From: Desulfofundulus thermobenzoicus
GTDB taxonomy: Bacteria > Bacillota > Desulfotomaculia > Desulfotomaculales > Desulfovirgulaceae
Assembly: GCF_009428905.1 (NCBI RefSeq)
Contig: NZ_WHYR01000011.1
Location: 1-64,000, forward strand
Reading direction: 5' to 3'
DNA: 64,000 bases
In this document: positions 26,251 through 34,688 of the stretch, piece by piece
Layout of the letters: every line of letters starts with the position of its first letter
How positions within the stretch are numbered: position 1 is the stretch's first letter
Made by a program: the position numbers and the translations under genes
Notes under the pieces: model-generated
What the model saw: the letters and a program-made list of their open reading frames with translations, nothing else
Databases searched by the model: none
What the model was told of the DNA's origin: nothing

Positions 26251-27263
26251 TAATTTATCCCCGCTTTCTTTTCATCCGTGGTTATCTCACCAATACTTTC
26301 CCGGATGGCTCCGACCAGCCCGTTTTCCACCGCTTCCCTGGCCCTTTTTATGGCATTCTTTATGGCCCGGGCGCTGGAACTGCCGTGGCTGATAATCACC
26401 ACCCCGTTTACACCCAGAAGGGGTGCGCCGCCGTATTCGGCATAATCCAGCCGGCGGCTGAAGGGCTTTAAAGCCGGCAGGGTCATCACCGTTCCCATTT
26501 TGGCCAGCCAGCTCCGGGTAATTTCCTCCTTGATCATATGAATAAGGGCTGCGGCCAGACCTTCCCCGGCCTTCAATACTATATTACCGACAAAACCATC
26601 ACAAACCACCACATCCACCGTGCCGGCAAAAACATCCCGGCCTTCCACATTGCCAATAAAATGCAGGTGGGAGTCCCGCAGCAGGGGGAAGGTAGCCAGG
26701 GTCAGCTCATTGCCCTTGGTTTCTTCCTCGCCCACATTTAAAAGACCAACCCGGGGATTCTGGATACCCAGGATCTTTTCGGCATAAAGGGAACCCATGA
26801 TGGCAAATTGCAACAGGTTATCCGGTTTGCAGTCCACATTGGCCCCCGCATCCACCAGCACCGTCTGACCGTTCCGGTTGGGCAAAATGCTGGCGATGGC
26901 CGGGCGGTCAATGCCCCGGATTCTTCCCAGACCCAAAAGGGAGGCCGCCATGGCCGCACCGGTGCTGCCGGCCGAAACCAATCCCTGGGCCTCACCTTCT
27001 TTGACCAGTTTCACAGCCTGAACAATGGAAGACTGCCTTTTCCGCCGCACGGCCACCGCCGGGTGTTCACCCATGGCTATGGCCTCCGGGGCATGGAAGA
27101 TTTCTATCTCCCGGGGTGGTTTGCCACCCAGGATGGCTGTAATCTTCTCCCGGTCACCCACCAGAACAATCTCCTGGCCACATTCCCTGACCGCCTCCAC
27201 GGCACCCTGAACGATTTCCCCGGGAGCGTGGTCGCCGCCCATGGCATCCACGGCAATTTTCAC
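26250..27263 (-). CDS. plsX: Phosphate acyltransferase PlsX
   Basis: A protein of 337 residues that converts acyl-ACP to acyl-phosphate for membrane phospholipid synthesis with PlsY. It begins KIAVDAMGGDHAPGEIV and contains GSTGAAMAASLLGLGRI, ILPNRNG and VVCDGFVGNIVLKAGEG. The start is GTG 27263, overlapping the fapR stop (GTGA). PlsX links fatty acid synthesis to phospholipid synthesis and is a usual member of FapR regulons. Confidence 0.96.
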   Translation of the reverse strand: MKIAVDAMGGDHAPGEIVQGAVEAVRECGQEIVLVGDREKITAILGGKPPREIEIFHAPEAIAMGEHPAVAVRRKRQSSIVQAVKLVKEGEAQGLVSAGSTGAAMAASLLGLGRIRGIDRPAIASILPNRNGQTVLVDAGANVDCKPDNLLQFAIMGSLYAEKILGIQNPRVGLLNVGEEETKGNELTLATFPLLRDSHLHFIGNVEGRDVFAGTVDVVVCDGFVGNIVLKAGEGLAAALIHMIKEEITRSWLAKMGTVMTLPALKPFSRRLDYAEYGGAPLLGVNGVVIISHGSSSARAIKNAIKRAREAVENGLVGAIRESIGEITTDEKKAGIN

Positions 27264-27838
27264 TGCCGCCAGACCTCCTCTGCAATGGCAAAGATGAGAA
27301 ATTTCCCCTCCAGTACCGTTTCACCGTGTACCGTTGAGGTAACCCTTACCATGTATTTATTACCTTTTTTGCGTCTGACATAAGCCCGGGCCACCACCTT
27401 TTCACCACAAAAAACGGGGCGGCGGAAGCTAATTTTAGTGGTGCCCGTCAGGGCCACCGGGGCGTCACACAGGGCCACCGCCAGAGAATTGGCCTGGGCA
27501 AATAGATGATGTCCCCGGGCCACCCGGCTGCGATAAAGGGTCATTTCCCCGGTAATGGTTAATATGGAAACTCCGTACCTGTTGACTTCCAGTTCCACCA
27601 GTTCGCCCACCAGTTCGGTGCGGTCCAGGGAGCGCAGGCGGCCGTAAACCCCCCGGGCCACCTGCTCCAGCCGCTCCCGCCTTTCAGGTATGTGCAGGTC
27701 CCCCCGGTCCAGCCGGATGGTCTGCACACTTACTCCCAGTAAGGCCGCCAGTTCTTCATCGGTGAGAAAGGGATTGCCGGCCAGGTAACGGGACAGCAGT
27801 TGCTGCCGCTCCACCTTGGCGCCATGATTTCTGGGCAT
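27260..27838 (-). CDS. fapR: Fatty acid biosynthesis repressor FapR
   Basis: A malonyl-CoA-responsive repressor of 192 residues. The N-terminal DeoR-like helix-turn-helix contains TDEELAALLGVSVQTIRLDR, and the C-terminal hot-dog domain contains ARGHHLFAQANSLAVAL and SFRRPVFCGEKVVARA, both close to Bacillus FapR. ATG 27838 is preferred over TTG 27853 because GGTGG precedes it and the length then fits Bacillus FapR (188 residues). It is the first gene of its operon and an operator lies just upstream, so it is autoregulated. Confidence 0.95.
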   Translation of the reverse strand: MPRNHGAKVERQQLLSRYLAGNPFLTDEELAALLGVSVQTIRLDRGDLHIPERRERLEQVARGVYGRLRSLDRTELVGELVELEVNRYGVSILTITGEMTLYRSRVARGHHLFAQANSLAVALCDAPVALTGTTKISFRRPVFCGEKVVARAYVRRKKGNKYMVRVTSTVHGETVLEGKFLIFAIAEEVWRQ

Positions 27839-27858
27839 GGATACCACCGTCAAAGAAA

Positions 27859-27875
27859 TTAGTACCAGGTGCTAA
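27859..27875 (-). promoter_or_regulatory. FapR operator
   Basis: TTAGTACCAGGTGCTAA is a near-perfect palindrome that closely matches the known FapR box (TTAGTACC followed by a mirrored half). It starts 5 bases downstream of the -10 box, covering the likely transcription start, and ends 21 bases before the fapR ATG. Confidence 0.88.
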
Positions 27876-27880
27876 AACTT

Positions 27881-27909
27881 AGTATAAAGTAAATGGCAAA
27901 AAAAAGCAA
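27881..27909 (-). promoter_or_regulatory. Promoter of the fapR-fab operon
   Basis: Minus strand TTGCTT (27909-27904), a 17-base spacer and TATACT (27886-27881). The FapR operator lies directly downstream, which fits repression by blocking initiation. Confidence 0.75.
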
Positions 27910-28049
27910 CCGCCCGGGCAAAAAATTTCCGGCAGGGCAAAGGCCACTGCCGGAATGGTTTTGTCGCCGCAACCTGCTGTTATGCTTATTAATCCGGTGG
28001 CTCCATCTCTGCGGGTTAACGATGTTGCAACCGGCCCGGCCACCGGCAA

Positions 28050-28226
28050 TCAGTCCACTTTTACCACCGCCCTGGCTTTGTAATACCCGCATTCAGGACA
28101 AACCCGGTGGGAAACTTTCAGGGCATGGCACTGGGGACAACGCACCAGCCCGGGAGCTTCAATTTTCCAGTGGGCACGCCGTTGCCTGCCCCGCTGTTTG
28201 GAACTTTTCCGCTTGGGTACACCCAT
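28050..28226 (-). CDS. rpmF: Ribosomal protein bL32
   Basis: A basic protein of 58 residues, MGVPKRKSSKQRGRQRRAH at the N-terminus, with a zinc ribbon (CPQC and CPEC). The zinc-binding form has all four cysteines. ATG 28226 is preferred over 28232 by spacing from GGGGGTGG. It follows the DUF177 gene by 33 bases, the usual yceD-rpmF pairing, and lies upstream of the fab operon as in many bacteria. Confidence 0.96.
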   Translation of the reverse strand: MGVPKRKSSKQRGRQRRAHWKIEAPGLVRCPQCHALKVSHRVCPECGYYKARAVVKVD

Positions 28227-28259
28227 GTCCATCCACCCCCTTCGGCCCGTTTTTAACCT

Positions 28260-28775
28260 TCATTTACTTTTAAAAAAGTCCTTCAATACCGCCAGGCGCG
28301 GGTCCACATCCTCACCGGGACAGTCACAGGAAACCAGGTTCCGGTTCCGACCGCACCGGGGACAAAGGCCGCGGCAGTCTTCCCGGCAAACAAAACGCAT
28401 GGGTAAAACCAGCATGAGACTTTTGAGCACTTCCGGGGTGATATCCAGTACATCCCCGGAAAAGGGAATCCACTCTTCCCGTTCATCCGGAGCGGCTTCC
28501 CCACCACCCTCGGGGTAATAGGTTTCGCTGATCTCCGTTTCCACCGGCATGGTAAAGGGTTCCAGGCACCGGGCGCATTGCGGCCGCAGCTGTGCCTTCA
28601 ACCGTCCTTCCACCCGCAGGGCTTTACCGGTATTGCTCACTTCCAGGGATGCCCGGGCTGGACCGGTAAATTCCACCCGTTCCCCGCCGGCCTCCAGGGA
28701 TGGCAAAGGGGCTTCCAGTTCCAGGTGCATTCTTTCTCCGGGGCTGGCTTTGATCTTTGAAACATCAATATGCAT
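28260..28775 (-). CDS. DUF177 (YceD-like) protein
   Basis: A protein of 171 residues that starts MHIDVSKIKASPGERMHLEL and contains the family cysteines CARCLEPF, plus CREDCRGLCPRCGRN near the end. YceD proteins are linked to 23S rRNA maturation and L32 supply, and this one directly precedes rpmF. The ATG at 28775 follows AAAGGGG; the frame stays open to 29120 but that extension is not protein-like and crosses the binding site. Confidence 0.88.
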   Translation of the reverse strand: MHIDVSKIKASPGERMHLELEAPLPSLEAGGERVEFTGPARASLEVSNTGKALRVEGRLKAQLRPQCARCLEPFTMPVETEISETYYPEGGGEAAPDEREEWIPFSGDVLDITPEVLKSLMLVLPMRFVCREDCRGLCPRCGRNRNLVSCDCPGEDVDPRLAVLKDFFKSK

Positions 28776-29023
28776 TGGAAAGACACCCCTTTGATTATAA
28801 CAAAACACATTATATAGAAGAGGCCGGTAATTTGTCAAGGGAAATGCCTGCACATCCCCCGGGATGCCGCCACAAAACAGTAAACGGCCATATGCCGGTC
28901 CGAACACCCGAAAGCTTTTCTCCGTAATGGCATCCCGGATAAAAAATGCTCCTTTCAAACGTGAACGGAAGGCTTCCAGATGCATCCGGCAATGTGTATG
29001 TCGGGGAACAACACCTTCCGAAA
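28776..29023. other. Intergenic leader of the DUF177-rpmF unit
   Basis: About 250 bases between the DUF177 start and the terminator of the next operon. No gene or clear regulatory motif is seen. Confidence 0.5.
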
Positions 29024-29063
29024 GAAAATATAAAAACACCGCCGGCCACAGGTTCCGGCGGTG
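29024..29063 (-). terminator. Strong intrinsic terminator
   Basis: Minus-strand CACCGCCGG (29063-29055) pairs perfectly with CCGGCGGTG (29045-29037), followed by TTTTTATATTTTC. It lies 8 bases beyond the stop codon at 29071 and ends the acyl-CoA synthetase operon. Confidence 0.9.
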
Positions 29064-29070
29064 CGGTGTG

Positions 29071-30119
29071 CTAGCGCATGGCCTCCACAATGGTCTGCCA
29101 CTGGCAATATTTTTCCACATTCTCCAGGGCCACCTGAATGGCGGTGGTGTTCCCCGGTTTTAAGCGGCGGGTCAGGTGGTTTATCTTTTCCACTGTGGTG
29201 TAGGTGTCATAATGAACCAGGATCAGAGGTACGTTCTTTTCCTGTGCCCGGGCAATCACCTTTACGTCCGGATAGAGGCCGCCGGTGAGGATCAGCACTG
29301 CCGTGCTGGTCTCCAGAGCGGCCAGGGCCATATCGGCCCGGTCACCACCCAGAATCACCGCCTTATCGGCAGAACGGCGCAAATAGGTAAGGGCGCTGTC
29401 AGCGGTCATGGCCCCGATAACCACGTCTTCACCAGGCGATCCAGATTGTCCCCTCCGGCCAGAATCTCGCCGCCCAGGACCTCGTAGTACTCCTCCACCG
29501 TGGGGGAAGCAATTTCCGGCCGGCGGGGGATAATGCCCAAAACTTTATAACCCTGCTTCTCCAGGATGGGCTGGTAGATGCCCTCGGTCTTGGCCAGCAG
29601 AGGACGGGGAATGTTGTTAAAAACGTTCCCCAGCAGGTTTACTCCCGCCGCGGCCAGGCTCCGGTTGAAGAAAAGGGTCTGATCCAGGCTGAAGTCGTTT
29701 TCAATGTTGACCACCAACAACACCGGAGCGGCAAGCTCTTTGGCCAGGGTGACATCGTCCAGGCCACACCCGGCGTAGGCATAGGGATAAATGGCACCGC
29801 CAATAATGACCACATCGCTGTCGGCGGCAATCCCCTGATAAGCATAGCGCACCTGGTTCAGGGCATCTTTACAGCCGTTACCCGACAGGTAGGACGGGCC
29901 GGCCATCCGGGGCACCATGAGCTCCAGGGGGGTATCCATCCCCAGCACTTCCCGCATTAAAACGGCGTCCTCATCCACCCGCTCCCGTCCCGGGGAAGGG
30001 TTACCGATGGGCTTAAAATAAGCCACCCGCAGGCCTTCTTTTTTAAATTTTTGAGCCAGCCCCAGGGCCAGGGCCGTTTTTCCGCTGGCCGGAGTGCCCA
30101 TGATGTAAAGGTTTTTCAT
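29071..30119 (-). pseudogene. BioD-like/DRTGG phosphotransacetylase-related protein, frameshifted
   Basis: Two overlapping frames form one protein of about 349 residues. The first (29406-30119) is a BioD/CobQ-like P-loop domain, MKNLYIMGTPASGKTALAL at its start. It ends in frame with VKTWLSGP and stop. The second (29071-29424) holds a DRTGG domain, VVIGAMTADSALTYLRRS, with GGDRADM and LILTGGLYPD. Adding one G near 29425-29430 restores DRLVEDVVIGAM across the joint. It is a one-base deletion, a sequencing error, or a recent split with coupled translation. It follows the acyl-CoA synthetase by 15 bases, so a role with that enzyme is likely. Confidence 0.75.
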
Positions 30120-30134
30120 TATTTACACCTCGCT

Positions 30135-32237
30135 TTAAGAAATGGTAATTTTAATATCAAGGGCACTTAAGCCCTGGTTATACGCAAAGACGGGGTTGAT
30201 GTCTATCTCGTTGATTTCCGGGAAGTCCAGCACCAGCCTGGCGGTGCGGCCGATGGCATCCACCAGGGCCGGCAGGTCTGCGGGCTTTTCCCCCCGGTAA
30301 CCCCGCAAAAGGGTATAGGCCTTGGTCTCAGCCAGCATGTTCTCAATCTCCCGCCGGGTAAGCCCCCGGGCCAGGCGGAAGGATACGTCCTTCAAGAGGT
30401 TGACGTAAATACCGCCCAGGCCGCAGGCAATCATGGGACCGAATTGAACGTCCCGGGTCATCCCAATGATCAACTCGGTGCCTTTGGGCATCATTTTCTG
30501 CACTTCTATACCGTAAACCACCGCTTCAGGTAGCAGGAGGTTCACATTTTCCATGATTTCTACAAAGGCCCTGCGGACGGCTTCGGGAGAATCCAGGCCC
30601 ACTTTGACCCCGCCCACATCGGTTTTATGCAGGATTTTGGGCGAAGCCACCTTGAGTACCACCGGATAACCCATCTTTTGCGCCTCTTCCACCGCTTCGT
30701 CGGGTGTGGTGGCCAGGGAAACGGGGGCGGCGGAAATACCGTAGGCCCGGGCCACCGCCGCCGCCTCGCTTCCCAGCAGGACCAGGCGGTTGTCCCGGAT
30801 CACGTCGTAAAAGATGGCCTTCACGGCTCTTTTATCCACGTCGGGGTAGCTCAGTTCGTTGCCATCGCCGGGCATCTCCCGGAATTGTCCATAGTTCACC
30901 AGGCCGCTGATGGCGGCAATGGCCGGTTCGGGAAAGGTGAAGCAGGGTATGCCGGCTTCGGCCATCAGCTGGACGGCTTCGGCCATGGACTCGCCCCCCA
31001 GGTACCCTCCCAGAATGGGTTTGCCGGGATACTGCTTTTGCAGCTCAACAACCGCCCGGGTGGTTTCCACCGGCTGGGCCACGGCGGTGGGGCACATCAA
31101 AACCACCATGCTGTCCACATTGGGATCGGCCAGAACCTTTTCCATGGCGAAACGGTAGCGATCCGCCTTGCCGTCCCCCAGCACATCCACCGGGTTGTAC
31201 AGGGCGGCCTCGGCAGGCAGCCCCGCCCGCAGTTCGTCTATGGTTTCCCGGGTGAAGCGGGCCATGGTAAGGCCTCTGGCCTCCACATTGTCCGTAGCCA
31301 CAATACCCGGGCCGCCAGAGTTGGTCACTATGGCCACCCGCTTGCCGGCCGGCACCGGGCAGCGGGAAAAGGCAATGGCCAGCTCAAAGAGTTCGGTCAG
31401 GGAACGGGCACGGATGACACCGCACTGCCGGAAGGCCGTATCATAGGCCAGATCGCTGCCGGCCAGGGCCCCCGTATGGGAGGAAGCGGCCTGGGCACCG
31501 GCCTGGCTGGTGCCGGATTTGAGGATAATGACCGGTTTTTTCCGGGTGGCCTCCCGCACCACATCCAGAAAACGGGCACCGTCGGCCACATCTTCCAGGT
31601 AGCAGGCAATAACCCGGGTATAGGGATCTGCCGCCGCCTCGGCAATAAATTCAATCTCCGACAGATCCCCCTTGTTGCCCAAACTGACCATTTTGCTAAA
31701 ACCGAGGCCCACGGACCGGCTCCAGTCCAGGATGGCAATTAATGTGGCGCCGCTCTGGGAAAGGAAGGCTATATCACCTTTGAGCGGGGAGTTTCTGGTG
31801 AAGGAAGCGTTGATGGGCGTATGGGTATCCGCCATCCCCACGCAGTTGGGACCCAGCATGCGCATACCGTAACGGCGGCAGGTGGCCACCAGTTCCTTTT
31901 CCAGGTCCAGCCCTTCTTTGCCGATTTCCTTGAATCCAGCGGTAATAACCACCAGGTAGGGTATACCCTTTTCGCCACATTCCCTGGCCGCTTCCACAAC
32001 TTTAGCAGCCGGCACGGAAAGCACCGCCAGTTCCACCGGACCGGGAATGGCTGTCACTGAAGGATAGGCCTTTAACCCTTCAATTTCACTGTCTTTGGGG
32101 TTTACCGGATAAATCTTTCCGGGGTAGCCGGACTCAATCATGTTTTTTACAATGGAATTACCCACTTTTCCGGGCTTCTTTGAAGCACCTACTATAGCTA
32201 CGGCTGTGGGATTATAAAAGTTGGTTAGCTCACCCAT
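30135..32237 (-). CDS. ADP-forming acyl-CoA synthetase
   Basis: A fused alpha-beta protein of 700 residues that converts acyl-CoA, ADP and phosphate to acid, CoA and ATP, or the reverse. Order: CoA-binding Rossmann domain (AIVGASKKPGKVGNSIVKNM), succinyl-CoA-ligase-like domains with the phospho-His254 in SSHTGALAGSDLAYDTAF, then an ATP-grasp domain (MGYPVVLKVASPKILHKTD, GGIYVNLLKDVSFRLA). ATG follows GAGGGGTGAG. The acyl substrate is unknown; acetyl- or propionyl-CoA would suit an anaerobe. A second copy lies at 59790-61928. Confidence 0.92.
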   Translation of the reverse strand: MGELTNFYNPTAVAIVGASKKPGKVGNSIVKNMIESGYPGKIYPVNPKDSEIEGLKAYPSVTAIPGPVELAVLSVPAAKVVEAARECGEKGIPYLVVITAGFKEIGKEGLDLEKELVATCRRYGMRMLGPNCVGMADTHTPINASFTRNSPLKGDIAFLSQSGATLIAILDWSRSVGLGFSKMVSLGNKGDLSEIEFIAEAAADPYTRVIACYLEDVADGARFLDVVREATRKKPVIILKSGTSQAGAQAASSHTGALAGSDLAYDTAFRQCGVIRARSLTELFELAIAFSRCPVPAGKRVAIVTNSGGPGIVATDNVEARGLTMARFTRETIDELRAGLPAEAALYNPVDVLGDGKADRYRFAMEKVLADPNVDSMVVLMCPTAVAQPVETTRAVVELQKQYPGKPILGGYLGGESMAEAVQLMAEAGIPCFTFPEPAIAAISGLVNYGQFREMPGDGNELSYPDVDKRAVKAIFYDVIRDNRLVLLGSEAAAVARAYGISAAPVSLATTPDEAVEEAQKMGYPVVLKVASPKILHKTDVGGVKVGLDSPEAVRRAFVEIMENVNLLLPEAVVYGIEVQKMMPKGTELIIGMTRDVQFGPMIACGLGGIYVNLLKDVSFRLARGLTRREIENMLAETKAYTLLRGYRGEKPADLPALVDAIGRTARLVLDFPEINEIDINPVFAYNQGLSALDIKITIS

Positions 32238-32536
32238 ATTCTCACCCCTCTTGGCAAGTTCATGACCAGTTGAATTAGATGTGATAAGGAGAAAGACTTT
32301 CCCGGCACCTTGCTACTTACATTATAAAGATGATAACGGGGTGAGTAAACTATAATTTATCCTAAAGGGGAAAATAACAATATTGAAAATAGAACGAAAA
32401 TAACCAAGAGACAAATACGGAAAGTTTTGAATTTGTCTGCCGATCATACTCCCTACTACTCATATTGAGAATGAAATTGACCGGGATAGTATCATACACT
32501 TGCTGGATATGCTATAGCGAAAAAGGGGGGAAATGC
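32238..32536. other. Divergent intergenic region
   Basis: An AT-rich stretch between the divergent acyl-CoA synthetase and a small gene. Several A/T-rich hexamers could be promoters, but none stands out. No RNA gene is recognised. Confidence 0.5.
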
Positions 32537-32800
32537 ATGCGCTTCAAAGTCATCGCCCGGGTAAGTGAAGATCTATCCTCCGACCCCAGTTATATTGTCC
32601 ATTATCAAATTTTTGAGAGGGGGCAGTTGCTGGGCGACGGAACAATCCAGGTCCATCGCCAGGCCCGGGCCAATGACCTGGAATTACCCGAAAGTATGCG
32701 CTGCCTGGACGGCAGTCCCCTGCCCCCGGATGTACAGCAGGCATGGCGGGAAAAGATTACCGGAGCAGTATGGCCCTATTTACAGGAAACAATCCGGTAA
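32537..32800 (+). CDS. Small protein of unknown function
   Basis: A protein of 87 residues beginning MRFKVIARVSEDLSSDPSY. Its alternating hydrophobic pattern (YIVHYQIFERGQLLGDGTIQV) suggests a beta-sheet domain followed by a C-terminal helix (QQAWREKITGAVWPYLQETI). ATG 32537 is chosen for its upstream GGGGGG. No family is recognised. It converges on the TtcA-like gene with a 29-base gap. Confidence 0.65.
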   Translation: MRFKVIARVSEDLSSDPSYIVHYQIFERGQLLGDGTIQVHRQARANDLELPESMRCLDGSPLPPDVQQAWREKITGAVWPYLQETIR

Positions 32801-32829
32801 TATATTCATCTGTTTCATCGATAGTGTTG

Positions 32830-33576
32830 TTAACCCTCCGGCCTTCTTGCTTTCCCCGGCCACAGATTGCGCAGATCGGCGGTCTGCAGGGCATTTAAAA
32901 GCCGGAAACGCAATTCGGGGTATTGCCGGCTCAAACCGGCCACCAACTGTTTTATCTCTTCCCGTTTGGTTTTTTTATTTACCGGACAGGGGTTTTCCAG
33001 AACGGGGAGATGCCGCCTCATGACCATTTCCTGCACCTGGCCTTCGGTGAGATAGACCAGGGGGCGGATCATGGTAATGCCGCTGCGATCCAGGTAGGTC
33101 ACCGGGGCAAAGGTGCGTAACTGTCCGGTGTAAAAAAGGCTCATGAAAAAGGTCTCCACCACGTCATCCAGGTGATGCCCCAGGGCTACCTTGTTGCAGC
33201 CCAGCTCCCGGGCCGTGCTGTTCAACGCCCCCCGGCGCAAATTGGCACACAGGGAACAGGGGTTTTTTTCCTGACGCAAATCGAAAACCACGGTGGCAAT
33301 ATCGGTGGGCTTGTAATAAAAAGGTACGCCGTAAGAAAGGCACAGTTCCCGCAGGATATTAACCTCCATGTTCCAGCCGGGGTCCACATAAATACCGTGC
33401 AGGTCAAATTTTACCGGAGCGGACAACCGAACCCGGTGCAGCACGTGCAGCAGTACGGTACTGTCCTTTCCCCCGGACAGTCCCACAGCCACCCGGTCCC
33501 CGTTTTTAATCATGTTATAATCAACGATGGCCCTTTTGACATGGCCCAGCACCCGGTACTCAAATTCTCTGGCCAA
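32830..33576 (-). CDS. TtcA-like PP-loop tRNA thiolation protein
   Basis: A PP-loop ATPase of 248 residues in the TtcA/TilS group. It contains VAVGLSGGKDSTVLL (PP-loop), CSLCANLRRGAL (paired Cys), GHHLDDVVETFFM and a later NPCPVNKKTKRE with a third Cys; three cysteines would hold an iron-sulfur cluster as in TtcA, which makes 2-thiocytidine in tRNA. The start is TTG 33576. Exact target position in tRNA is not decided by sequence. It lies alone on the minus strand. Confidence 0.85.
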   Translation of the reverse strand: MAREFEYRVLGHVKRAIVDYNMIKNGDRVAVGLSGGKDSTVLLHVLHRVRLSAPVKFDLHGIYVDPGWNMEVNILRELCLSYGVPFYYKPTDIATVVFDLRQEKNPCSLCANLRRGALNSTARELGCNKVALGHHLDDVVETFFMSLFYTGQLRTFAPVTYLDRSGITMIRPLVYLTEGQVQEMVMRRHLPVLENPCPVNKKTKREEIKQLVAGLSRQYPELRFRLLNALQTADLRNLWPGKARRPEG

Positions 33577-33716
33577 GATAAACCGCTCCCTTGACTGGTC
33601 GAAATATAAATAATTATACCCGCCGGCCGCCCCCTGTTAAAGGAAAAGTGTACATACCTGCCGGTTTTGATTGCCAGCCCCGGGGGAGTCATAACGGTCG
33701 GCGCTACCAGATTGCC

Positions 33717-33742
33717 GCCCGGCGCCAAAGCTGGCGCCGGGC
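33717..33742. other. 11-bp perfect GC hairpin in a leader region
   Basis: GCCCGGCGCCA (33717-33727), loop AAGC and its exact complement (33732-33742), followed on the plus strand by AAAAATTTTACA and seven Ts. It stands between divergent genes, about 95 bases before the GTG start at 33836. It may be an attenuator for that gene. Confidence 0.55.
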
Positions 33743-33835
33743 AAAAATTTTACATTTTTTTAACCCGTTTTTAATTGCTGCTTAAAACCCGGGCCTTATA
33801 ATAGCCCCAGACAACAGGGAAAGGGGGAACGGCAG

Positions 33836-34492
33836 GTGAAGGGAGTTTTGAACAAGTCCTTTCCTGTAAGCCTGGAACCCTCATTGATGGTGGAAAAATG
33901 CCTGCAATCCCTGCAAAGGGAAATAAAAAACCTGGCCGGTGCCTGCATAAATCAGGTGGAGGAATATATTTGCCGGGTGCTTTACCGGGGGGAACACTGG
34001 GAGGAAAGTTTTTACAATACCTTTTTTCCCCCTGCAATTATTGACCGGCTGACAGTAATGATCAAAAATACCCTGGAGCGAGACACCGGTTACCCGGCCT
34101 TTTACCTTGCGCCGGATCAAGTGCGGCCGGGCTGGATGGACATTTCCGGGGAAATGGACGCCTTGCAGCCGGTGATGGAGGGCTGCCGGCAAATGCGGGA
34201 GCTGGCCGTCTTCAGCGAAGCGGTACAACAATGGGCCTGCCGCCAGGTGTGGGAAGAAAATTGCCCCTTTCCCCTTCCCGAAACGGCAGGGGAGCTTATG
34301 CCCCCCGTACCCAGGGAAAGTATCAATCAACACCGGGCTATGGAGTGGGATTATTTAAAACGCTGTATCACCGGACTGGTGCGGCAGATATGGCGGCGGC
34401 TGGAACATGACGTCTGCCGCCGGGTGGCGGTACTCCTTTACCAGTGGTACGAACCCCAAACATGGGATACCGCCGAAAGCATTCCCGCCTGA
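33836..34492 (+). CDS. Conserved-looking helical protein, function unknown
   Basis: A mainly helical protein of 218 residues rich in Glu, Arg and Trp, with five Cys spread along it and no signal peptide or membrane segment. Notable pieces are LQREIKNLAGACINQVEEYI and YLKRCITGLVRQIWRRLEHD. GTG 33836 follows GGGGGAACGG. It ends at a bidirectional terminator, so it is a single-gene unit, perhaps attenuated by the hairpin at 33717. No family is recognised. Confidence 0.65.
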   Translation: MKGVLNKSFPVSLEPSLMVEKCLQSLQREIKNLAGACINQVEEYICRVLYRGEHWEESFYNTFFPPAIIDRLTVMIKNTLERDTGYPAFYLAPDQVRPGWMDISGEMDALQPVMEGCRQMRELAVFSEAVQQWACRQVWEENCPFPLPETAGELMPPVPRESINQHRAMEWDYLKRCITGLVRQIWRRLEHDVCRRVAVLLYQWYEPQTWDTAESIPA

Positions 34493-34502
34493 AAACACGC
34501 CA

Positions 34503-34530
34503 AAAAGCGACGGTGCATACCGCCGCTTTT
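34503..34530. terminator. Bidirectional terminator between convergent genes
   Basis: AAAAGCGACGGT and ACCGCCGCTTTT pair over a 4-base loop with one mismatch; A and T runs flank both sides, so it can serve the gene ending at 34492 and the P-type ATPase gene ending at 34689. Confidence 0.75.
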
Positions 34531-34688
34531 CTATTTCCATAGCTGTTATTGAAACCGTTTGGTCCAACACTCAACGATTCTATGCTTGCATATTGATAAT
34601 AGATGACCTGGCGAACAGATAATCCTTTCGCAGAGCATACCTTTCATTGAGTGCTGGGCTCCCGGAAACGCCAACGGAAACCGGTTAA

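Noticed and set aside
28776-29120. Long N-terminal extension of the DUF177 gene
   Set aside because: The extension is not protein-like, crosses the ribosome binding site, and would overlap the neighbouring terminator and gene end.
29071-29424. Independent small DRTGG gene
   Set aside because: It lacks a convincing start of its own and joins perfectly to the preceding frame after adding one base.
32301-32320. Sigma-54 promoter (GGCAC and TTGC)
   Set aside because: The two elements are only one base apart instead of five.
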